64,000 nucleotides of DNA, taken from positions 1 through 64,000 of the forward strand of contig MU832240.1 in assembly GCA_029204225.1 (NCBI GenBank). Direction: 5' to 3'. Below the pieces are notes generated by a model that saw only the letters and a list, made by a program, of their open reading frames with translations, had not been told where the DNA came from and ran no database searches. Shown here piece by piece: positions 11,281-22,041 of this stretch. Each line of letters opens with the position of its first letter. Within the stretch, counting starts at the first letter, position 1. This DNA is from Diphasiastrum complanatum. Lineage: Eukaryota; Streptophyta; Lycopodiopsida; Lycopodiales; Lycopodiaceae. A program made the position numbers and the translations under genes.

Positions 11281-12879
11281 ATGTCTGATAGAGAATCCAG
11301 ATTAGAACGATACCGTAAGCTTAGAGAGGAATTTTTACGAAGACAAAGTGAGAATACTAGTCGAAGAAATCTAGACGAAATCACTGCCCAGTTACTTGAA
11401 CTCCTAATTAGCTTCGGTATGGGTGGTCCTGCTGCACGTTTCACTTCTATCTCCAAAATTAAATACAATTATTTTAAAGGGACTTCTTCCGATGATGCAG
11501 ATAGCTATGTCTCACAATTTCAGTCAATCGCTAATGTGAATAACGAGGGAACTGACGTAGACAAATTACGAATTTTTCCTGGTCTGCTAAGAAAGCAGGT
11601 GCGCATATGGTACAGTCAAGTTGGACCAGGCCGTGTAGGAACTTGGTACTTGCTGAAAGATGCGTTTCTGAACCAGTTCAGAGAGATCGGTTACAAATCT
11701 AGAATTCTTGGACGTCTAAACAATGTTCAGAAGAAGAGTAAAGAATCCCTTTGCAAATATACACGTAAGGTTAAAAATCTCATAGGAAAACTAACCGATG
11801 TATATCCCGTAGATATGTAGATCGAATGGTTTTTGGTTGGTTTACCACCAAAGATTGATCGGTATTGCAGACAAGGGGACATGACCTCCTTAGCAGCAGT
11901 AATAGCTAGTGCCAAAAATTTCGAGACCTCAAAACTAGCATGAAAGCGACGATCAACGAAGAAATCTCGAAAGTCAAAGACTGGTTCTAGTGACAACAAT
12001 GAAGATTCAGATTCTGATTCAAGTACCAATTCTTAAAGCTCGGAATATGAAAACAACAATATATCAAAACTAGAAACTGACAAAGGAGAGAGAAAGAATA
12101 AATGATGAATTAAATGAAAGGACGACACGAAAGTTGTCGAGGATAAGTTGTCAACTTCTAAAGTTGATTGGAAGAGTAATATGGCTGACCTTAATAAAAA
12201 GTTAAATGACTTGAAAGTGCAGATCTCTGAAGTTGTAGATAGAAGGCCAAAAGCATCTTCTTCCAACTCAAGAATGTGGTGTACGAAATGTGGAACTTCT
12301 GGACACACTAAGGAAGACTGCACTATTGTGAATGTCAAATACATTGAAGATCCTGTCCAGGAGGTACTTTTTATTTTTCAAAATGATGTGACTACTAACT
12401 ATGTACAGGGTATTGCAGCATCAGCCCAACAGGACAGACCCAAGTTCGCACCAAGAAGGCATAATCCTTCTAAATTTGTTGGACCAGCAAAGTCTCAAAC
12501 CGCGACTAAACCAGTTTTGGGCAACTGCTACAACTGTGGAGAGCCGAGACATTTTTCTCCTGATTGTCCTCAATCGTGAAAGCCGATTGGTTATGTACCA
12601 TTATGTTCGAATTGCAGAGAGCCTGGCCACAAGTATCCTGATTGCCCTCAGCCGCAGAAGCCGCGACCCAAATATCAGTATGTAGCAACACCAGCTGCTG
12701 CAGACACGAAAGCGAAAGCTGCGACTGATGCTGTTGTGCAGAGAATTGATGTTATTGAAGGAAAACTGGCAAAGACAGAAGATCAGTCCTGGACAAGTGA
12801 CATGGAGAAATTATTCAAAGTCACAACGAGAAGCAAAAGTCCTCGAAACCTGATAAAAAATCTTCAACAAGGCGCATAA
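11281..12879 (+). pseudogene. P gag with three zinc knuckles, nonsense-riddled
   Basis: One reading frame runs from the ATG at 11281 to 12879. It begins with a coiled-coil-like MSDRESRLERYRKLREEF, then the capsid-like region (YFKGTSSDDADSYVSQF... LKDAFLNQFR). It ends with CCHC knuckles at 12280 (CTKCGTSGHTKEDC), 12526 (CYNCGEPRHFSPDC) and 12604 (CSNCREPGHKYPDC). The frame is closed by stops at 11818, 11941, 12034, 12103, 12106, 12115 and 12577. All seven are TGA, TAG or TAA at positions where CGA, CAG or CAA would fit. Gag would form the particle and bind RNA. The nucleocapsid part is unusually long. Confidence 0.88.
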
Positions 12880-13925
12880 AATCCTCGAAGAATAAATCCT
12901 CTAGCAAAACAACGAACAAATCTACGACTAAGGAAGATCTGACCGCAATGCTGCAAAGTTATTTGCAAAAGATATCGCGACAGAAGCAAAATCATCAACG
13001 CTAAACTTCAGACAGCTGCTGCAGAAAAGGTGGTCACTTTCGAGGAAGAGGACGAAGAAATCGTGAAGACAAAATTGTCTAGTGCTGTTATCGATAAACC
13101 AACCTCGAAATCAAAGACAAAAGAATATGACATCGTGACTGATATTGGATCCTTTTGTCCGAACGTTACTTTTGAACAACTGTTGGTAGATAACACTTAT
13201 TACAGAAAGCAACTGAAAGGTCTTTTTGCACCCAAAAAGAAGAAAAAAGTTTCTCTGCAGATGCTGGTGTTTTGTCTATCAATTTAGGTGATCTTGGTGC
13301 ACCTGAGATTGATATTACCATTGCGGGATGCCTGATCGAAAAAGTGCCAATTGACTTTGGTTCCAGTGTAAATATAATAACAGAAGACACAGCTCATGCT
13401 CTGGGGCTGACTGACATTCAACCGACACAGCGAAACATCAAGTTAGCTGATTCGACATGACAAAAACCTGTTGGAGAACTGAAAGATGTCACTGTCTACA
13501 TTCAAGCCAAGCCATTCACAATGTATTTCATTTTTATCAAACCAATCGGTTTGTCATCCTATTCTGTGCTGATTGGACGACCCTGGCTTTATCAATCAAA
13601 CGCAAGTGTACATTGGAAATCTAGAGAGCTAAGATTTCAGACTGGTGAGACCAATAACCGAGGTAAGCCAGTAGAACAAATCATAACCTGGAGTCGTGAC
13701 AATTATGAAGGTGAAACTCCTTTGTCCGACACCAGCTTTACATCAAAAAAATCTTCGTATGCCTTGAATATTTTTTCCAATGGATCTGATATTGAAGTGC
13801 AGTACTGTAAATGTTATGAGAATGCTGATGACAAAGAATTCTTCGATGCCTGCAATGCTGAAGCGGATGTTTCGTATGAAGAAATTAACGTTGCAGACAC
13901 GAACTCGAAAGAGTCTAACGATTGA
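12880..13925 (+). pseudogene. P protease region
   Basis: A Lys/Ser-rich linker continues from gag after a frameshift near 12835. The aspartic protease is at about 13290-13640. VPIDFGSSVNIIT near 13350 is the active site (D-F-G, with Phe where Ser, Thr or Leu is usual), and the flap/C-terminal signature YSVLIGRPWL is near 13560-13590. A TGA at 13458 interrupts it. An Asp/Glu-rich tail to 13925 leads toward RT. The enzyme would cut the Gag-Pol polyprotein. Confidence 0.85.
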
Positions 13926-13984
13926 GTGACGAATCTGAATACAAATTTGGTAACAAGAACTAGGTTGATGACAAAAAAACATCT

Positions 13985-15060
13985 GTGGAGTCAACCATGC
14001 GTAAAATACATGGCCATACCAAGGCCAGTATGACAGAAGGTATCATTTTACCAGATTCTACTAAACTGATTAAACTTGCACCTGGCAGATTTGTGCATGT
14101 TTTGAAGTCACTTGGAGAATCGGAGTTAGTGGAATTCACTGAACTATTGAAGGAGTATCAAGACGTTTTTGCTTGGTCGCTCGACGATTTGAAGGGTATA
14201 CCTGCAGAATTCGGAGAGCACCGAATTGATCTTAAGGAAGATGTTGTACCTATTCGACAGAGACAATATTGTCTCAATCCTAAGTACTCTCTCATGGTTA
14301 AGGACGAACTTAACAAGCACCTTAAGCTAGGTATAATCTATCCCGTCTTAAGTAGTGAATGGGTTTCACCCATTGTTGTCGTCCCAAAGAAGAAGAATGG
14401 CAAAATATGATATGCCAGGATTTCCGCAAACTCAATGCTACCACAAGGAAGGACCATCATTCTCTGCCTTTCACTGATTCCATCCTAGATCAGGTTGTTG
14501 GTCAAGAGCGTTACAGTTTCTGTGACGGCTTTTCTGGATATAATCAGGTTGGAGTGCAAAAGGAGGATCGTTCAAAGACCACATTCATTACGGATTGGGG
14601 CACTTATGCCTACAACAAAATGCCCTTTGGTCTTTGTAACGCTCCAGCAACTTTTCAGCGAATTATGATGTTAATCTTCGCTGCCTGCCTGAGAAATTTT
14701 CTCGAAATATTTATTGATGATTTATGTGTATACAGTGATATAAAGACACACCTGCAGAAGCTGAAATTAACATTGCAACGGTGTTGAGATACTTATTTAT
14801 CTCTTCATCCAGAGAAATGTTTGTTTGGTATGAAAGAAGGAATATTGCTTAGACACAGAATATCTAACAGAGGAATAGAAGTCGACAAAGATAAAGTCGA
14901 GCTTATAAAGAATCTCCAGATACCAACCAATTTACGTGAACTAAGAGTTTTCTTAGGACATGTTGGCAATTATAGGAGATTTATTCAAAATCATGCTTCT
15001 ATTGTTGCCTCTCTTACACATCTACTGAAGAAACAAGTAGAATACTTGTGGACGAATGAA
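13985..15060 (+). pseudogene. P reverse transcriptase
   Basis: The finger/palm domains are clear: VFAWSLDDLKGIP, SEWVSPIVVVPKKKNG, then after a frameshift at about 14408 CQDFRKLNATT, the catalytic SFCDGFSGYNQ, NKMPFGLCNAPATFQR, and the second catalytic motif FIDDLCVYS near 14715. LHPEKCLFG and the thumb LRVFLGHVGNYRRF follow. There are stops at 14785 (TGA) and 15061 (TAG). Catalytic aspartates are retained. The domain copies the RNA into DNA. It is collinear with protease upstream and RNase H downstream, in the order normal for Ty3/gypsy. Confidence 0.9.
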
Positions 15061-16244
15061 TAGCAGAAAGCATTCGAAGATCTTAAGCAAAGGTTGATTA
15101 ATGCTCCTATTCTAAGACCACCCAACTGGGCTATTTTATTTCACAGTTATGTGAATGTTTCTGCATTTGCTATTGGCGTCTGTCTAAGCCAGAAGACGAC
15201 CAGAAAAAGGATCATCCCATCTACTATGTGAGTCAACAGCTCAGTGCATCAGAGAAGAATTATTCGGCTACAGAAAGAGAAGCACTTGGCATGATTTTCA
15301 CTGTTAAAAAATCTCGGCATTATTTGTTGGGATATGCATTTACTTTTCATGTGGATCATTATGCTCTTAAGTATCTTGTAAATAAACCAGATCTATCAGG
15401 ACGAATAGCTCGATGGGTTCTACTTCTGCAAGAATTTACTTATCAAGTAGAGCTTTGTCAAGAAAAATATCATACGAATGCTGATTATCTATTGCGACTC
15501 AGCACCAGAAAAATTGAAGAACATTTTCTAGACGAACATTTATTCGAGATTTCATCTACAAATTCGTTATATTCTGATATTATTATTTATCTTAAGGATC
15601 GGATATATCCAGATGGTTACGATTTGGAGCAAAAGACAGTTTTTCAATATAAGGTAGCACCTTATACAATTATTAACAATGTTTTGTACAAGCTTGGTGC
15701 TGACCATCAACTACGAAGATGTCTCGAAACTGAAGACATTAAAAAGGTCGTTAAAGCCTTACACTCAGAAGATGTTGGCGGACATTTTGCTTTCAAGAAT
15801 ACAGTTAATAAGATATTGACTGCCAAGTATTGGTGGCCAACAATGTTCAAGGATGTATCAAATTTTATTCGTTCATGTGATTCATGCCAAAGATCTGGTA
15901 AGCCTACAAAAGTAATGAATTGGTCGTTGACACCAATCTTGCCTCTTGCACCATTTGAGAAGTGGGGGATTGACTTTGTCGGTCCAATCAAACATGTTAC
16001 CCGACATACAAAATGTCGTTATATTCTAGTTGCCATGGATTATGCTACCAAGAACGTTGAAGGAGAGGCAACGAAACGAAACAATGAGAAAACTGTCGCG
16101 ACGTTCTTATTCAAAAGTATAATCACAAGATATGGTTGTCCACTTGAATTAGTAAGTGACCGAGGAACACATTTTCTAAATGATACGATACGATTGCTGG
16201 CAACCTATTTCCTGATCAAACACAGAAAAACTACACCGTATAAT
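15061..16244 (+). pseudogene. P RNase H and 5' part of integrase
   Basis: RNase H: NVSAFAIGV at about 15160 carries Asn in place of the first catalytic Asp. The Glu (YSATEREAL) and the next Asp (FHVDHYALKYL) are kept. From 15228 the frame is open for 351 codons. The integrase zinc region is at about 15760-15900 (HSEDVGGHF... CDSCQRSGK). The core follows with WGIDFVGP (first Asp) and LVSDRGTHF (second Asp). Just before the NG.VE Glu motif, at 16244, the frame runs into an 833-bp insertion and ends at a stop in it. Confidence 0.9.
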
Positions 16245-17077
16245 TGTGGAAAAAGTACAAAAAGAACCAAGAGTGGATCCTAATCTGATCCTCAAGAGGG
16301 ATTGGATGTTAGATTTACTTGATCTATCAATCTACATAAGATTAAGATCAATCTAGATCAATTCTAGACATAAAATCCAAACAAGAACAATCATTTATTG
16401 AAGGTAAATGTACTTGCTGGTTTCACACGTGTGAAACCCTGTCAGGGTACGGACTCCAGCCTGAAAATCAAGTACACATTGATAGAACTTCAAAACAATC
16501 AAAACAAATGTAGACAAATGGAGAGAATCACTCAAAATTGCCTCCAAAACCAAGATTGGTGTCTCACAATGATTATGGCCAAATGTGGCTCTATATATAC
16601 AATAAGTGGGAGCTCGTGGTACTGATCATCCCTTTGATCCCACATGTGTGAAGGTGCTTTGTCATATGATGATTCATCATGCAAAACTGACACTTGGACA
16701 AAACCTTCTATTTTGAGCACTTTTGGTCCATTTTCCTTCTATATGGAGATCTACTTGAAAATCTTCTAGAAGTCAAAATTCGTCTACTTCAGCTTATTCC
16801 ACACATGTGAGCTGTCCTCTACACATGGGATGTGAGACCTAACCAAAGGATGTGGCTCATGCAAGCAATAGATTGATGCCATGTGTCATATGTCTAGAAA
16901 ACTAGTTTTTGGCCTTTTTAGCCACTAGAACTTGAATTAAATCATATGTACAACCTATATGATTATGGTACATGACAAGTACACTATTTTCACACGTGGG
17001 AACAGGCTCTACACATGTGTGTTTATCTATATACAAGATTTTTGGCCTCTACCAAGCTTATTTTTGCATTTTTCACA
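16245..17077. mobile_element. 833-bp insertion (solo LTR or MITE) in the P integrase
   Basis: It is flanked by ATAAT at 16240-16244 and 17078-17082, a 5-bp target-site duplication. It starts TGTGGAAAAA and ends TTTTTCACA, and its ends form an imperfect inverted repeat of roughly 30 bp. The TG..CA ends and 5-bp duplication suit a solo LTR, and there is a TATA box (CTCTATATATAC) at 16591. The long inverted ends would also suit a small non-autonomous DNA element. It contains several CACANGTGTG palindromes and no coding frame of note. Confidence 0.75.
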
Positions 17078-17082
17078 ATAAT

Positions 17083-17644
17083 CCAAAAGCAAACAGGTTG
17101 ACAGAAAGAGCTAATGGAATCTTATGTAAGATCCTGACTAAAATTACTATTGCACATGCAACGGATTGGAATTAGAAACTACCATCAGTTCTCTGGGCTT
17201 ATCGCAACACATAAAAAATCATGACGAAACAGACACCATATTTCCTTACATATGGTATGCATCCTATCTTGCCAATTGAATTCGAGGTGAAAACCTTTCG
17301 TATTCAAGGTCAACGAACAGATGCAGAATTAATAAACGAAAGGTTGACTAATATTGGAGAACTAGCTGAAGCTCGAGAGACTTCACAAAAACTAACGGAG
17401 GAAATCTAGAAACAAAAAAAAAAAATGACAGTCATATAAAAAAATGTGATCTTAAAGCTGATGATTATGCGTTGATATATGACAGTCGCCATCAAAAGTT
17501 TCTTGGAAAACTCCATATGCGATGGCTTGGACCGTATAAAGTCATAGAGGTGTTTGACAATGGTTTTGTACAACTTCAATCACTTGAAGGTGAACTATTA
17601 CCGACACGTATTAACAGGTCCAAACTGAAGAAATACTACCTTTG
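17083..17644 (+). pseudogene. 3' part of P integrase
   Basis: Translation resumes directly after the insertion with KANRLTERANGI, which contains the third catalytic residue (Glu), then LWAYRNT, TPYFLTYGMHPILPIE and the C-terminal GKLHMRWLGPYKVIEV... RINRSKLKKYY that ends Ty3/gypsy Pol. Stops at 17173 (TAG), 17212 (TAA) and 17407 (TAG) are each one C-to-T change from Gln. Together with 15560-16244 it makes a full-length integrase apart from these lesions. Confidence 0.9.
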
Positions 17645-18271
17645 ACCAGAATTTTTTTTTATTTATTCTTATTATTTTCTAATATTTTTCTGAAAATAAT
17701 CGCGAATTTTCTTTTATCTTGTCTAATTTTTTTTTTTGCGACATTTCTTTATTTTTTATTTTTTTTATTTTTTTCCTTTTCTTTTCTTTCTAGAAATTTT
17801 CTAGAATTTTTCGAGAATTTTTCTTGACTTCTCTCAATCTTTCAATATCATTTAAAAGTATTTTCAAGTAATTTTCTAGAATTTTTCTAGCATTATCTCC
17901 AGTTTTTCGAGAAATTTTCTAGTATATTCCTAAAATTTTCGAAAATTTTTCCTGAGTTTCTATACATATTTATTTTAAAGATCCTTCGAGAAAGTTTCGC
18001 AAAACTTTCTAGAATCTTTCTAGCATATTTTCGAGAATCTTTCGAGAATCTCTCGACCTACTTTTTGTATCCCTCCATTAAAGATGATGGCCATGTGATC
18101 ATCATTATTCACACGTGTGTATGCTCACAGATATTGTTTTTCCTTAATTTATTTTTATTTTTATTTTTACAAACGGTCTTCCTTCATTGAACATCGATCT
18201 GACAAATTATAGTTTCAAACACTGAGCCATGCACGTCCTCCATAAATGGAAGTGACAGATGTCAAGTCACC
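17645..18271 (+). promoter_or_regulatory. T-rich spacer with many TTCNNGAA palindromes
   Basis: Between Pol and the 3' ORF lies a T-rich stretch without real coding sequence. Positions 17790-18055 carry about ten copies of TTCTAGAA, TTCGAGAA or close forms, the inverted TTC/GAA units that make up heat-shock elements. They may be a chance product of T-rich tandem drift or a promoter for the downstream ORF, like the heat-responsive LTR of the Arabidopsis element ONSEN. A CACACGTGTG palindrome is at about 18111. Confidence 0.4.
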
Positions 18272-19606
18272 ATGCCACGTCATCATCCCTTCTACACCGC
18301 TACTGCTTATCAGAGCTATTTACCATTTTTCCTCTTTACACTTTCTACCTGTGAAGTTTATGCTTTCCTGCGCTCACTCTTTGTGATCAAAGCACCTTTT
18401 TGCGAACTATTGCGATCTACAAAGCTATCATTCAACATTCGAACAATGGCTTCCGCATCAGGTTCGAGCTCTAATATCATTTGGAAAGCACGCGTAGGAA
18501 TCCGCCTGGCATCCATTCAGTTCTTTTTGGATCGATGCAGGTTGGGTGATTTGAAAGTGGACCCCTCTATCATCCTCTCTAAAGTCCGTACTGAATTCAT
18601 GAACTCCATCCATTCAATTTTGGAGGTGGACTTCAAAGTTCACATACGAGGCCAATTTTTCACTATTACTGAAGACCTGTTTTGCACAACTCTCGGATTA
18701 CCTCTGGATGGGAAGCTGCTTTCAACTAACAAAGATTCGGTGGATGAAGCTGCCCATTTCTTAAGCAACTATTTTGTACCCACGAAGGGGTACAAAATTT
18801 CTATGATCCGAGATACAACATTCAAGTTGTTTTGTAAATATGCAAACCAAGCAATCTTTTTGATGGATGCGGATGCTACCATTTCAGTTCAAAATTTTGG
18901 GTGTATATTAGATGCTCTTGCAGGTAATCTAGTGTGCTTCGGCGTTATCACATACAAAGCCTTTTTGCGCTGGATTAAGCACCAAAAGTTTTCTGGAGTT
19001 GGAGCCCATGTATCTCGACTCTGCGCTCATTTTGACATATTGAGCGATCAAGAGAAAACCATGTTGACAGAAAGATTGTTGGTTCCCAAGCCAATAGATC
19101 TTTCCAGCATCTTTTCTATACCTATTCCGGTTCCAGTTGATGCTGCACCAGCAATCGAAGTAGCAGCCACCACTACTATGGAGAGTGAAGTTGTGGCAAT
19201 GTACACCGATGGAGCTACTACTGCTATGAATTCTTCAAATCCAGCATTTGCTTCCACATCTCAGAAGCAGCCGAGCGCATCCACCTCTGAGGATGACGCA
19301 ACCCAGTTCGATACATTAGACAAGGGACACATAGCTGCTGAAGGCGACATTGGGGCACATGTGGCAGATGACGAAGAACCAGACGACCAGCCCCAGTGGT
19401 TTCGATCCATGACTGAGAAAGACCAGAACCTTGTGGATGAAGTATATGAGTTTGACAAGTACCACTGTCAACTCACAATGCAGCTTATCACCTTAGAGAG
19501 GAAATCACTTGACTCTCTGAAGGAGTCCTTCGAGAAGATCGATTTGCTCGAATCAGAAAACACGAAGTTGATCGAACAACATCGTTCCCTCGAAACACAG
19601 CTTTAG
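18272..19606 (+). CDS. P 3' ORF: Athila-type accessory protein with C-terminal coil
   Basis: An uninterrupted 444-codon frame sits where Athila elements carry their extra ('env-like') gene, between Pol and the 3' LTR. The first 60 residues are hydrophobic in part, and a second ATG at 18446 (MASASGSSS) may be the real start. Residues about 75-260 include VHIRGQFFTITEDLFCTTLGLP, similar in form to the 'putative plant transposon protein' domain (RG.W......INRFLGLP). The middle (260-370) is Ala/Thr/Ser/Asp-rich. The end, LDSLKESFEKIDLLESENTKL, is coiled coil. No convincing transmembrane segment or signal peptide is seen for the form starting at 18446. Function is unknown. It is strikingly intact beside a decayed gag-pol. 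Confidence 0.7.
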   Translation: MPRHHPFYTATAYQSYLPFFLFTLSTCEVYAFLRSLFVIKAPFCELLRSTKLSFNIRTMASASGSSSNIIWKARVGIRLASIQFFLDRCRLGDLKVDPSIILSKVRTEFMNSIHSILEVDFKVHIRGQFFTITEDLFCTTLGLPLDGKLLSTNKDSVDEAAHFLSNYFVPTKGYKISMIRDTTFKLFCKYANQAIFLMDADATISVQNFGCILDALAGNLVCFGVITYKAFLRWIKHQKFSGVGAHVSRLCAHFDILSDQEKTMLTERLLVPKPIDLSSIFSIPIPVPVDAAPAIEVAATTTMESEVVAMYTDGATTAMNSSNPAFASTSQKQPSASTSEDDATQFDTLDKGHIAAEGDIGAHVADDEEPDDQPQWFRSMTEKDQNLVDEVYEFDKYHCQLTMQLITLERKSLDSLKESFEKIDLLESENTKLIEQHRSLETQL

Positions 19607-20893
19607 ACTTTAATAAAGGAAGCTGATTCTTTGAAGCAGACCGAATAAGACGATTCAGGCCAAGTCTGACAATTTTCAAACTCAAAATGATTTTTTGAAG
19701 CATCAACTTTTGGCTACAAATCAACATAATGTCGTGCTCCAGAAACATCTACAGGAGGAACGAATGACAAGATTAAAGGTAGAAGCTGCTTTGTCCCTGA
19801 GCACCACCGCATGGTCAAACATTGTCGATCTCACGAAGCTATAGCTCCAAGGCCAGATGCTCGACAATTTTCGAGTCGAGTTCTTACAACCGCTCAAGGA
19901 TGCGAAGGCTCTTGTCGAGGAAGAGTTGGTGGAGCTGAAGGAGTTCTCCAGTGATGCGACCCCATTTTGCAGTAGGCCCGATGCGCATGATGATTATCTG
20001 TAGGCCCTGTTGTGAATTGATGAACTTACACAGCAACTCCAAGCTGTGCCTGCCTGCACCGGAGCCTCAGACCATCCAAAATTTTTGGAAGCTATCGCGA
20101 AGATTGACCAGCTCGAACAGGAGCTGTCAACCCAAAAGCAACAAATGGAAGATCAGAAACTGGCTGCTGAGTTGCAAACTCAAGATTTTGCAACTACATC
20201 TACTCAGCCAAAACGAATGCGACGAAATCAGTCGAAGGTATGTGCTGACAGATTCTGTGCATTTGTTGATCGCTTCTGAAAATGGTGTTCACATGCTTTT
20301 AATATTGAGTTGCAATGGCGTGTGGATTACATGATGCTACCAGGCGCAGTAGGCATCGCCTTTGACGACTAAAAGTGACCATGGGAGAAGGCCAACTTTA
20401 TCTGGTTATGGGCCCAGCTCACTATCGAACAGAAAGGATGTCTTTGCTGGGGCATAATCTAGGGTAAATTCCAGGTCGTACCTTTCGGATCGGCAGAGTT
20501 ATACATAGGCTCTTCGGCTATGTATGCTCTCGAATATATCTATATCAAAAAACTTCAATTTTTGTGAAACGAAGATAATAAGCGACATTTTTGGAAGCGA
20601 AAGTCGCAGTTTCAGCTGTACAAACCACAAGCAGTTGCAAATGTAGGCGCATTCGACGATGCAGATTTTCAGCTCATTACTATAAAGAAATCACTCTACG
20701 AAGTGATTTAGATGAAGATACCAAGTTAACCCAGGAGCTGTTCGATGGAACATTACTCCCGATTAATCTAGAAGAATTCGGCAACTTACCAGTTGGCCAC
20801 TATACCAAATCGAAAGAAGACTTGCTCTTGATCGAAGCTCAACGGAATTTAGAACTTGCTCAGAAGTTATATGAAGAACTGAATCATTCCTGA
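19607..20893 (+). pseudogene. Decayed continuation of the P 3' ORF
   Basis: After the TAG at 19604 the coding texture continues in broken frames. These are Leu/Glu/Gln-rich coiled-coil segments such as ALVEEELVELKEF near 19910, KFLEAIAKIDQLEQELSTQKQ at 20085-20150 followed by a basic PKRMRRNQSK, and a last segment at 20690-20890 (EDTKLTQELFDGTLLPINLEEF... LLLIEAQRNLELAQKLYEEL). It probably was one long accessory protein or two. No known catalytic motif is seen. Confidence 0.55.
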
Positions 20894-21229
20894 AAATTCA
20901 TTCGTGTCTTTGTCGTGGTGATGTTTCTATGGGATGCTGACTTTTTGAAGTTTAAAGATGTTTTGAAGTGTGATTCCAGTTTTCATCAACAATTCAAAGA
21001 TCAACTCAAAACAACCTACTCAATTTAAAGAAACAGCAACACATATATTCTCTAAGACGAAGAAATATCTAAAGGAAGAAATACACGAAGAAATATCTAA
21101 AGGACGAAATACACGAAGAAATATCTTCTCGCCTCAACGAAAATCTGACGAACAAGAATGTTTCTCAAATACTCCTCGAAATAAAGATGATATGTTCATG
21201 AGGACGTTTCACATTTGAGGAAGGGGATA
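20894..21229 (+). other. P 3' untranslated region with short tandem repeat and polypurine tract
   Basis: Positions about 21055-21125 hold nearly three copies of a ~28-bp unit containing ACGAAGAAATATCTAAAGGA. The polypurine tract GAGGAAGGGG is at about 21217-21226 and is followed by ATA and the LTR start TGTGATGCC at 21230. It marks the start of plus-strand synthesis. Confidence 0.8.
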
Positions 21230-21553
21230 TGTGATGCCGCGAAAATGTTAAATATTAAATATCAACATGAATATGGCATGATATACTCGAAAATGAAGAT
21301 ATGAGCTGGATAAGTATAAATCATAAAGAGGCATAAGTCATTTTTCGGGAATATATCTCCTAAGTAGTTGCCTTGTAATTAAGGGCAAGACATTTTAAAG
21401 GAAAAGACATTATCTTGGACAACCTTTACTAGGTTGTCCATACGAAACGACTAGATACGAAAAGACATGATAAACTAGAGTGACTTTAACTCATAGTTAA
21501 GTATACCTCTTATGGTATAGATGAACGTATTCTCAGCCTAATCGTTAACTAGA
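21230..21553 (+). repeat. 5' part of the P 3' LTR, cut at an inversion breakpoint
   Basis: It matches 9958-10278 with a few changes. After GTTAACTAGA the sequence passes into the end of M's RNase H frame. The 5' LTR shows a related passage at 10279-10345. The missing downstream half of this LTR is at 7094-7810 in inverted orientation. Confidence 0.85.
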
Positions 21554-22041
21554 TCCTTTCGCAGGAGCAACGCACTTGTTGTTTTAGAGGTGTGTTTGTT
21601 TGCCCCGTAGAACATGTCATCGTGATCAAATGCTTCACTAGCTAGTCTGTCTGCTTCATGATTGTATTCCCTTCTGATATGTAGAATATCAATTTCAACA
21701 AATAGCTTCATTAGGCTTTGAATCTCCCTAATGTACATGGCCAGGACATGAATTTTCACATCCCACACGCCAATAACCAAGTTGTTTATAAGTGCAGAAT
21801 CTCCTATAGCCGTCAAATGAGTCACTTTTTTATGAAAGGCCATTTTCATTCCTGCTAATAACGCTTTGGCTTCTGCCATGTTACCGGTGAACCTTTTACC
21901 TAAATAGGCTCCTAGTTTGGCAATAAGGACTCCATGTTCAGATTTCAAGGTCACTCCAATGGTGGCAACAAGTCGGCTACTGCCATCAAACCATAAATTC
22001 GCTTTCACTGTCGATTTCATGGTCGTATTTGTCATGGTCAT
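21538..22041 (-). CDS. M archaeal-type RNase H (aRNH)
   Basis: A 167-codon frame encodes an RNase H of the archaeal/type-I-like class acquired by plant Tat elements. All catalytic acids are visible: LWFDGSSR (Asp, residue about 19), NMAEAKALLAGM (Glu, about 57), AIGDSALINNLV (Asp, about 80) and REYNHEADRLASEA (His and Asp, about 126-133). It overlaps the integrase frame by 4 bp on the same strand, and so lies after integrase rather than next to the first RNase H. The last residues (KTTSALLLRKDLVND) run into P-LTR-derived sequence, so the native C-terminus is uncertain. It would remove RNA from the RNA-DNA hybrid. Confidence 0.85.
   Translation of the reverse strand: MTMTNTTMKSTVKANLWFDGSSRLVATIGVTLKSEHGVLIAKLGAYLGKRFTGNMAEAKALLAGMKMAFHKKVTHLTAIGDSALINNLVIGVWDVKIHVLAMYIREIQSLMKLFVEIDILHIRREYNHEADRLASEAFDHDDMFYGANKHTSKTTSALLLRKDLVND

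Noticed and set aside
11281-15060. In-frame TGA/TAG as readthrough, recoding or RNA editing
   Set aside because: Stops are numerous, occur in two kinds of elements and come with frameshifts; plant C-to-U/U-to-C editing is known in organelles, not for nuclear transposons. Decay is simpler.
17642-17827. A Phe-rich membrane protein
   Set aside because: Comes from a T-rich tract between pol and the 3' ORF; no start context or family match.
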